Shown here piece after piece: positions 1-5,054 of a DNA stretch of 10,017 nt; the stretch's first letter is position 1, and every line of letters begins with the position of its first letter. Made by a program: the position numbers and the translations under genes. The notes beneath the pieces are model-generated. The model saw only the letters and a program-made list of their open reading frames with translations, ran no database searches and was not told the origin of the DNA. The DNA lies in the NCBI GenBank assembly GCA_937884685.1, contig CAKZYM010000962.1, positions 1-10,017 of the forward strand, written 5' to 3'. This stretch comes from an uncultured Calothrix sp. GTDB taxonomy: Bacteria; Cyanobacteriota; Cyanobacteriia; Cyanobacteriales; Nostocaceae.

Positions 1-142
1 TCACTCCTAACTCCTAACTCCTAACTCCTAACTCCTAACTCCTCACTCCTCACTCCTAACTCCTAACTCCTAACTCCTAACTCCTAACTTCTAACCCTTA
101 ATCCAAAATCTAAAATCCAAAATCCAAAATCTAAAATCTAAA
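1..142. repeat. STRR heptad array (ACTCCTA then ATCCAAA/ATCTAAA)
   Basis: From base 3 the sequence reads as 20 consecutive heptads without a slip. Fourteen are ACTCCTA or close variants (ACTCCTC, ACTTCTA, ACCCTTA; 3-100) and six are ATCCAAA or ATCTAAA (101-142). The unit changes but the 7-bp spacing does not. Such short tandemly repeated repetitive sequences are well known in intergenic DNA of filamentous cyanobacteria. The array probably continues beyond the left edge. The ACTCCTA unit recurs at 9995-10017 and in reverse complement at 9379-9413; the ATCCAAA type recurs in reverse complement at 9915-9942. Confidence 0.95.
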
Positions 143-147
143 ATTAC

Positions 148-183
148 AAGAGCGGTTTGTTTTTCATAGACAAACTGCTTTTT
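148..183 (+). terminator. Intrinsic-terminator-like hairpin
   Basis: The arms AGCGGTTTGT (151-160) and ACAAACTGCT (170-179) pair over 10 bp with one G-U wobble around a 9-nt loop. Five T residues follow (179-183). This is the form of a rho-independent terminator on the plus strand. It would serve a gene left of the window, because no gene lies between the window start and here. Seen directly: stem and T-run. Inferred: the termination role. Confidence 0.55.
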
Positions 184-234
184 GATTATTAAGCGAGCAT
201 TATGAGTTAAGATTGGTCGGTGAGATATCTTCGT

Positions 235-281
235 AAAAAAATAGCCAATTTTTTATCAGATAGGCTTTAAGGCTATTTTTT
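235..281. terminator. A/T-stem hairpin upstream of corA; terminator or leader element
   Basis: AAAAAATAGCC (236-246) is exactly complementary to GGCTATTTTTT (271-281), giving an 11-bp stem closed by G-C pairs. The 24-nt loop holds a second copy of AGGCT (262-266), so AGCC at 243-246 has two possible partners. With A and T tracts on the two arms the element could terminate on either strand. It ends 80 bp before the corA start codon, so it could also lie in a corA 5' leader if transcription begins upstream. The stem is seen directly; the role is uncertain. Confidence 0.4.
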
Positions 282-361
282 AACTATTTATGTATATTTT
301 GAAAACAAACTAAATGTAAGAAATTATTATTATTTACCTTTTTTTTATCGGATTAAAGCAT

Positions 362-1504
362 ATGTTAGAAAAATTATTTCGTCCAAACCCTAAATTAATT
401 GAATCTTACGAAGAAGATTTTTATCACGAACCAGGAACGATACCAGGGACTCTCAATGAAGATAGAGACGCACCGGATACTAGAGTTTCTCTAATTGACT
501 ATAACCAAAACAAAGTTATTCCCAGAAGGCTTCATATACCAGAAGATTGTGCGATTTATCTGGATACTGAATCAGTATCTTGGGTAGACGTACAAGGTTT
601 ACGTAATACAAATATTTTGCAGCGGATTGGTAAGGTTTTTGAACTACATCCTCTGGTTCTTGAAGACGTAGTAAACGTTCCAGAACGTCCGAAAATAGAG
701 GATTATGAAGACCAATTGGTCATAATTTCTCGCATGGTGATGCCAACCGAAGCAGCAGACGGTTTTCACAGCGAGCAGGTAAGTTTTGTTTTGGGAAAAA
801 ACTATCTGCTTACCGTACAAGAAGAGCCGACTCTTGATTGCTTTGACCCAGTACGCTTGAGAATTCGCAACAATAAAGGTATCATCCGCAAACAAGGGGC
901 TGACTATTTAGCTTATGCTCTTTTAGATGCAATCATTGATGGATTTTTTCCCGTACTTGAAGACTATGGCGAACGCATTGAAGATTTAGAAGAGGAGGTA
1001 ATAGTAAATCCAACTCGAAAAACATTACGAAAAATTTATAGAATTAGACGAGAACTGTTACAATTACGACGCGCTATCTGGCCGCAGCGTAGTGCTATCA
1101 ACGCTTTAATTAGAGATAGTAACGAACTGATTGGTGAAGAAGTGAGAATTTACCTAAGAGATTGTTACGACCATGCGGTGCAGGTGATGGATATGGTAGA
1201 AACTTATCGAGAACTTGCATCGGGGCTGATGGACGTATATCTTTCTGCGGTAAGCAACAGGATGAATGAAATCATGAAGTTGCTCACGGTATTTTCGTGG
1301 ATTTTCCTACCTTTAACCTTTATTGCTGGCTTATACGGAATGAATTTCGAGTATATGCCCGGTTTAAAAACACCTTGGGGCTTCTGGTTATGTGTAGCCG
1401 CGATGGTAACAATAGCAGTTGGTTTATTAGTGTTTTTCCGACGGAGTGGCTGGCTTGAAAGCACTCCAACTCTTAAAGATGTTCGAGGTGAGCGAAAATT
1501 ATAG
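362..1504 (+). CDS. corA: CorA-family magnesium/cobalt transport protein
   Basis: This is an inner-membrane divalent-cation channel that takes up Mg2+ (and Co2+/Ni2+ in some members) as a homopentamer. The 380-residue protein has the family layout: a cytoplasmic alpha/beta N-terminal domain (about 60-160, including VSWVDVQGL and HPLVLEDVVN), a long charged helical stretch (about 195-305, including EDYGERIEDLEEEV) that forms the funnel stalk, and two C-terminal membrane segments at about 307-325 and 344-362. The signature YGMN, with GMN at residues 326-328 at the end of the first membrane helix, is intact and continues as FEYMP. It therefore looks functional. A short basic C-terminal tail follows, as expected for a cytoplasmic end. 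Length is normal for the group. The ATG at 362 has only a weak GGA (350-352) upstream, and no better start is seen. The next gene begins 20 bp after the stop on the same strand, so the two may be co-transcribed. The hairpin at 235-281 is a possible control element. Whether Mg2+ is the main substrate is inferred from the family. Confidence 0.95.
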   Translation: MLEKLFRPNPKLIESYEEDFYHEPGTIPGTLNEDRDAPDTRVSLIDYNQNKVIPRRLHIPEDCAIYLDTESVSWVDVQGLRNTNILQRIGKVFELHPLVLEDVVNVPERPKIEDYEDQLVIISRMVMPTEAADGFHSEQVSFVLGKNYLLTVQEEPTLDCFDPVRLRIRNNKGIIRKQGADYLAYALLDAIIDGFFPVLEDYGERIEDLEEEVIVNPTRKTLRKIYRIRRELLQLRRAIWPQRSAINALIRDSNELIGEEVRIYLRDCYDHAVQVMDMVETYRELASGLMDVYLSAVSNRMNEIMKLLTVFSWIFLPLTFIAGLYGMNFEYMPGLKTPWGFWLCVAAMVTIAVGLLVFFRRSGWLESTPTLKDVRGERKL

Positions 1505-1524
1505 GGGGATTACATTAAACGCTT

Positions 1525-2244
1525 ATGCAACAAGAAACGAGTCCTAGTTTACTTGTGCTGACGCTTTACATCATCGGTGTCAGTTATGTTTTCAACTTAA
1601 TGGTCGAATCAATCGACGAACAAATTAAGTTTATTTTTGATCCAGAGAAAACTGTTAAGCAACAGTTAGAAGAACAAGAACTCGATGATAAGATTTCTAT
1701 CGCTTTTAAACTTAAACCTTCCTTCGCTATTGATGGTTTAAACGAACTAATACTTATTCTTACCAATCAATCAGAGAATATAGCTGTATATATTGACTGG
1801 GACAACAGTTCTTTTGTGGTTAAACATAAAAACGTATCGCGTCGAGTAATTCGCAAATCACCAGACTTGACCCGCGATTTAGCCGTACCACAGAGTCCCA
1901 GCTTAGTAGCCCCCTCCCAAAAAATCATCGCGGGAATAACTACAGAAGACGTATTTTCCCGAGACAAAGAAACCGGAGTATATCAAGCCAAAAAGCCATT
2001 AGTAGACATACTTGGACTCAAAGGTAGTCCCTTGAGAGCGCAAAGAAAGTTATATAAGAAATTTATCAGCAGGAGAGAACAATTAGAATGTTCTCTTCAA
2101 TTAGTTTTGCGATTTTCAGAAGTACGTGTGGGTTTAGTTCCCGGTCAAAACATTCCTCCTATGTCCATTATTAATTGTCCTTTTATAATTAGAAAACTTC
2201 CTTGGACTTACGCTCTTCCTTGGAATAAAAAGAGAAAAAAATAA
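1525..2244 (+). CDS. Membrane-anchored protein of unknown function
   Basis: I do not recognise this 239-residue protein. It has a short polar N-terminus and one hydrophobic segment (about 9-26, LLVLTLYIIGVSYVFNLM) not followed by a cleavage motif, so it is probably a signal anchor. A charged stretch follows (about 30-55). Residues 57-140 alternate as if forming beta strands (KISIAFKLKP, ELILILTN, IAVYIDWDNSSFVV), and VPQSPSLVAPSQKI comes next. The pattern of a strand, IDWDxSSF, a basic RRVI segment and a P-x-L-V-x-P turn resembles small beta-sandwich domains in bacterial envelope proteins, but this is an impression and not a family assignment. The C-terminus is very basic (NKKRKK). The start is bounded by an in-frame TAA at 1516-1518, and a purine-rich AGGGGG lies at 1503-1508, rather far for a ribosome-binding site. 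The gene lies 20 bp after corA and about 30 bp before rnpB. Co-expression with corA is possible, but a role in ion transport is not supported by anything in the protein. Confidence 0.8.
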   Translation: MQQETSPSLLVLTLYIIGVSYVFNLMVESIDEQIKFIFDPEKTVKQQLEEQELDDKISIAFKLKPSFAIDGLNELILILTNQSENIAVYIDWDNSSFVVKHKNVSRRVIRKSPDLTRDLAVPQSPSLVAPSQKIIAGITTEDVFSRDKETGVYQAKKPLVDILGLKGSPLRAQRKLYKKFISRREQLECSLQLVLRFSEVRVGLVPGQNIPPMSIINCPFIIRKLPWTYALPWNKKRKK

Positions 2245-2274
2245 TCAGCGTTCCAAGCTTCAACTAGAATGTTA

Positions 2275-2730
2275 GGAGAGAGTAGGCGAGGCGGTTGCAG
2301 ATTGATTTGCAAAAATTAATTTGAGGAAAGTCCGGGCTTCCGAAAGACCAAACTTGCTGGGTAACTCCCAGTGCGTGCGAGCGTGAGGATAGTGCCACAG
2401 AAAAATACCGCCTTTTACAGTTATCAGTTATTCAGTTATCAGTTATCAAGTATTCACTGATAACTGTTCACTGTTCACTGTTCACTGTAAAGGGTAAGGG
2501 TGCAAAGGTGAGGTAAGAGCTCACCAGCAGCATCGAGAGGTGCTGGCTCGGTAAACCCCGGTTGGAAGCAAGGTGAGAGGAACTATGGTTGGTCTTTTAC
2601 CAGTTCCGCTTTATGAGAGCCGCTTGAGGTGTTTGGTAACAAATGTCCCAGATAGATAACCGTCCTTGGAATTTGGAGAGAAATTTCCGTATTTCTAGAA
2701 CAGAACCCGGCTTATGTCCGACTCTCTTCC
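2275..2730 (+). ncRNA. rnpB: RNase P RNA (M1-type ribozyme)
   Basis: This is the catalytic RNA of RNase P, which removes 5' leaders from tRNA precursors together with the RnpA protein. Several universally conserved blocks are present in order: GAGGAAAGTCCGGGC (2323-2337, 5' strand of P4), ACAGAAAAATACCGCC (2397-2412), GGTAAGGGTGCAAAGGTG (2493-2510) and ACAGAACCCGGCTTAT (2700-2715, 3' strand of P4). The ends pair to form P1: GGAGAGAGT (2275-2283) with ACTCTCTTC (2721-2729), including one G-U. AGGCGAGGCGGTTGCAG near the 5' end fits the cyanobacterial type A RNA. The P12 arm (2411-2493) is expanded by heptad repeats, a property described for rnpB of heterocyst-forming cyanobacteria. The exact mature ends are not certain; I set them from P1. 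No clear promoter or T-run terminator was found. rnc follows on the same strand. Confidence 0.96.
2411..2493 (+). repeat. STRR-built P12 helix of RNase P RNA
   Basis: The segment between ACCGCC and GGTAAGGG, which is the P12 position, consists of heptads. The left arm carries four CAGT-containing units (starting 2418, 2425, 2433, 2440). The right arm carries five ACTG units (2456, 2463, 2470, 2477, 2484). The arms are in opposite orientation, so they pair. Outer clamp: CCTTTTACAGT (2411-2421) with ACTGTAAAGG (2484-2493). Inner perfect 11-bp stem: CAGTTATCAGT (2433-2443) with ACTGATAACTG (2456-2466), around a 12-nt loop. The middle CAGT/ACTG steps alternate with unpaired TAT/TTC linkers. The same units form the array at 9423-9468. 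Confidence 0.9.
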
Positions 2731-2792
2731 CAATTTTGGATTTTGGATTGAAAAGTTAGTAATTAAAAATTATAAATATTTAACTAAATTAT

Positions 2793-2860
2793 CAATCCCC
2801 AATCTCTCATCCCCAATTACCAATTACCAATTACCAATTACCAATTACCAATTACCAATT
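2793..2860. repeat. STRR heptad array (CAATCCC/CAATTAC) before rnc
   Basis: Heptads run in strict register: CAATCCC (2793-2799), CAATCTC, TCATCCC, then six exact CAATTAC (2814-2855) and a partial CAATT (2856-2860). The rnc start codon is only five bases further on. The DNA between rnpB and this array (2731-2792) is AT-rich with a short GATTTTG-like remnant near 2741 and nothing else recognisable. Confidence 0.95.
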
Positions 2861-2865
2861 GAATA

Positions 2866-3576
2866 ATGTCTGTTATTTATCCACGTCGTCAGCGACAACT
2901 TGAGAGTTTGGTTAAGAAGCTGGGTTTACCGGTAAAGTCTCCCATTAATTGGGAATTACTGGACTTAGCGCTGACTCATCCTTCTATTTCTGAGTCGGCT
3001 AATTACGAACAACTTGAGTTTGTCGGAGATGCGGTGGTACGTTTGGTAGCTGCTCTGGTTCTATGGGAAGATTTTCATGATGCTCGGGTAGGAGATTTTG
3101 CGGCAATTCGTTCTGTATTAGTAAGCGACCGTATGCTTGCAAAATTAGCTAGTTCTTATGGCTTAGAACTGCATTTATTGGTTGCTGGTAGTGCTTCTGG
3201 TGATAAAGCTGGAAAAGAATCTAGATTAGCGGATGCTTTTGAAGCAGTTTTGGGTGCGCTTTATCTGAGTACTAATAATTTGGAGTTAATTCGCTCTTGG
3301 TTAGACCCTCATTTTAAACAACTCGCTACAGAAATTAATTCCGACCCAGCGAGACAAAATTATAAAGCTGCTTTACAAGAATGGACTCAAGGAGAATATA
3401 AAACCTTACCTGAATATCGCGTTACTCAACTTGCTTCTCCTCAACATAATCAAGAACGCTTCATTGCTGAGGTTTGGCTGCACGATAAAAAATTAGGTGA
3501 AGGTAAAGGACGCTCTATTAAAGCTGCCGAGCAAGCTGCTGCCAAAATGGCTTTTATGGCAATTCAACCTCAGTAA
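2866..3576 (+). CDS. rnc: Ribonuclease III
   Basis: A double-strand-specific endoribonuclease that acts in rRNA maturation, mRNA turnover and antisense-RNA decay as a homodimer with Mg2+. The 236-residue protein is full length. Its N-terminal endonuclease domain (about 12-150) holds the family signature EQLEFVGDAVVR. E48, E51 and D55 match E. coli E38, E41 and D45. The second metal-binding pair is D123 and E126 in LADAFEAVLGALY, matching D114 and E117. The C-terminal double-stranded RNA-binding domain (about 163-233) starts at NYKAALQEW and ends with the basic helix GKGRSIKAAEQAAAKMAF. All catalytic residues are present. The ATG is fixed by an in-frame TGA at 2860-2862. No Shine-Dalgarno is visible, because the CAATTAC array occupies that place. 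Cyanobacteria often carry more than one RNase III-like gene; this one has the full two-domain form. It lies 135 bp downstream of rnpB, so read-through from rnpB is conceivable but not shown. Confidence 0.96.
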   Translation: MSVIYPRRQRQLESLVKKLGLPVKSPINWELLDLALTHPSISESANYEQLEFVGDAVVRLVAALVLWEDFHDARVGDFAAIRSVLVSDRMLAKLASSYGLELHLLVAGSASGDKAGKESRLADAFEAVLGALYLSTNNLELIRSWLDPHFKQLATEINSDPARQNYKAALQEWTQGEYKTLPEYRVTQLASPQHNQERFIAEVWLHDKKLGEGKGRSIKAAEQAAAKMAFMAIQPQ

Positions 3577-3670
3577 TAATACTGTATTCAGAAAAGTATT
3601 TAATAAGCTATTGATTATAAAGTTGTTGTGTATTTAAACTGTAGTTTGTAACAAAAATTGTGAATCAACT

Positions 3671-3709
3671 CCCAAGAATCTTCTATTGGTTCATTTGATA
3701 GATTTTGGG
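3671..3709. other. Imperfect hairpin between rnc and the oxidoreductase gene
   Basis: CCCAAGAATCT (3671-3681) pairs with AGATTTTGGG (3700-3709) if one G is bulged, giving a 10-bp stem with an 18-nt loop. Flanking AAC and GTT could extend it past an internal loop. It is not followed by a T-run, so it is not a standard terminator. Its role is unknown; it may be a decayed copy of a dispersed element. Confidence 0.35.
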
Positions 3710-3733
3710 TGGTTGTACTATTTGCAATGACCG

Positions 3734-3778
3734 GAGGCAGAGCCTCTAAACATTAGTTCCCAGGTTCAACCTGGGAAC
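3734..3778. repeat. Paired palindromes, dispersed cyanobacterial repeat type
   Basis: Two hairpins stand nine bases apart. The first is GAGGC-AGA-GCCTC (3734-3746, 5-bp stem). The second is GTTCCCAGGT-TCA-ACCTGGGAAC (3756-3778, perfect 10-bp stem with 3-nt loop). From general knowledge, 'GGAGGCAGAGCCTC' and 'TTCCCAGG..CCTGGGAA' palindromes are scattered in many copies in Nostocales intergenic DNA. This is most likely such a non-autonomous palindromic repeat. The strong second stem may incidentally slow or end transcription from rnc, although no T-run follows. Confidence 0.7.
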
Positions 3779-3795
3779 CAGAGCAAATTATTAAC

Positions 3796-3816
3796 AACTA
3801 ATAACTAATAACTAAA
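3796..3816. repeat. Short heptad run (AACTAAT) next to a start codon
   Basis: AACTAAT (3796-3802), AACTAAT (3803-3809) and AACTAAA (3810-3816) are three heptads in register, ending one base before the ATG at 3818. They fill the whole region where a ribosome-binding site would normally be. Confidence 0.8.
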
Positions 3817-3817
3817 T

Positions 3818-4858
3818 ATGACTAATTCAATAAAAGTTGCTGTGATTGGGGTTGGACGTTGGGGAGTCCATTTGTTGCGAAACTTTTTAGCACATCCACA
3901 GGTCGAGGTTGTTGCTGTTGTTGACCCAAATCCTGAATGTTTGGCGAAGGTAGAACGGCAATATAACTTGGCTCAAAATACTCAGAATGTTTTATTAACT
4001 ACCGAATGGCAAAAACTTCAACAGCTACCCAATTTAAATGCAGTTGTAATTGCTACTCCTGCTGTTACTCATTATTCTTTAATTGTCGATGCTTTGAATT
4101 GGGGATGTCATGTTTTATCAGAAAAACCTCTAACTCTCAATCCCTCAGAATGCTATGAGTTATGTAAATTAGCTGAAAAACAGCAGCGGATTTTGATGGT
4201 AGACCATACCTACTTATTCCATCCAGTAGTAGAAAAAGGACAAGTGTTACTACAATCAGGTGCTGTAGGAGATTTGCGCTATGGTTATGCTACACGGACT
4301 CATTTAGGCCCGGTACGTCAAGATGTTGATGCTTTATGGGATTTAGCCATTCACGACATAGCTATTTTTAATAATTGGCTGGGTGAACTACCTATTCTTG
4401 CTCAAGCAACGGGAAAAGTTTGGTTACAAACAGCATCTTCTAACCCCTTATCCGATTTAGTCCAGGTAAACTTAACATACCCTTCAGGTTTCCAAGCATT
4501 CATTCATTTATGCTGGCTAAATCCAGACAAACAAAGACGGTTAGCTGTTGTAGGTAATCGTGGTACTTTAATTTTTGATGAAATGTTATCTGACTCACCT
4601 TTAACATTAATGGAAGGTGAATTTGAACGTCAGGAAAATCGTTTTATTCCTGTAAATCAACAGCGAAAAGTAATTGAAATCGAAAAAGGGGAACCACTAA
4701 AAAAGGTTTGTGACGGTTTTATTGAATGCATCGCGCAAAATACTCCGTCATCAATATCTAATGGTCGTGTAGGTGCAGAGTTAGTAGAAATTCTTACCGC
4801 TCTTACTCAATCTTTAGAATCAGATGGTAAAACTATTTCAGTTGCAAGACAAAGCTAA
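3818..4858 (+). CDS. Gfo/Idh/MocA-family NAD(P)-dependent oxidoreductase
   Basis: A soluble dehydrogenase of 346 residues, a typical length for the family, which mostly oxidises or reduces sugars, inositols and sugar nucleotides using NAD(P). The N-terminal Rossmann fold (1-125) starts with IKVAVIGVGRWG, giving the dinucleotide motif G11-V-G13-R-W-G16. VVAVVDPNPE (31-40) ends strand 2; D36 there suggests a preference for NAD, which is an inference. The family motif EKP is at 102-104 with the conserved catalytic-site lysine K103. The C-terminal alpha/beta domain carries WDLAIHDIAIF (174-184), the usual DxxxHD segment with H179. The substrate cannot be read from the sequence, and no sugar-metabolism neighbours help. 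The start is bounded by an in-frame TAA at 3809-3811 and is preceded by heptads instead of a Shine-Dalgarno. The neighbouring gene downstream is convergent. The 196-bp gap to it (4859-5054) is AT-rich and shows no convincing terminator, only a weak 6-bp stem (4976-4998). Confidence 0.88.
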   Translation: MTNSIKVAVIGVGRWGVHLLRNFLAHPQVEVVAVVDPNPECLAKVERQYNLAQNTQNVLLTTEWQKLQQLPNLNAVVIATPAVTHYSLIVDALNWGCHVLSEKPLTLNPSECYELCKLAEKQQRILMVDHTYLFHPVVEKGQVLLQSGAVGDLRYGYATRTHLGPVRQDVDALWDLAIHDIAIFNNWLGELPILAQATGKVWLQTASSNPLSDLVQVNLTYPSGFQAFIHLCWLNPDKQRRLAVVGNRGTLIFDEMLSDSPLTLMEGEFERQENRFIPVNQQRKVIEIEKGEPLKKVCDGFIECIAQNTPSSISNGRVGAELVEILTALTQSLESDGKTISVARQS

Positions 4859-5054
4859 ACTAACAACGTCTTAAAAAAAGCAGTCGGACTATTTATAACT
4901 GAGATTTTGTGAATTATTAATTATTGTGTAATTATATTTTGTTTAATTTGGATTATTTCTAATTGGAATAGAAGGATGTACTTTTTATATTTGTACATAA
5001 TTTTGGTAATAACTCTTTCTCATTGAAGACTAAAAATATCGAAAAAATAAAAAT

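Noticed and set aside
1..142. CRISPR array
   Set aside because: The repeats are 7 bp without spacers; this is an STRR array. No cas gene is present.
644..895. Minus-strand open frame within corA
   Set aside because: Antisense shadow of a strongly conserved gene with no recognisable product. The same applies to minus-strand frames at 1204-1464, 1584-1967, 8940-9137 and 9619-9822.
2184..2189. TATAAT -10-like hexamer
   Set aside because: No -35 at the right distance, it lies within coding sequence and about 85 bp before the RNase P RNA start.
2202..2231. Possible rnpB promoter TTGGAC-N18-TAAAAA in the end of the upstream gene
   Set aside because: The -10 is poor and the spacing long; the sequence is also coding. 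It is plausible by position but not distinguishable from chance in AT-rich DNA.
3578..3600. AATACT/AGTATT stem just after the rnc stop codon
   Set aside because: A 6-bp A/T-rich stem with no T-tract; not a convincing terminator.
4976..4998. ATGTAC/GTACAT stem between the convergent oxidoreductase and kinase genes
   Set aside because: Only 6 bp, A/T-rich, 11-nt loop and no T-run; too weak to call a terminator.
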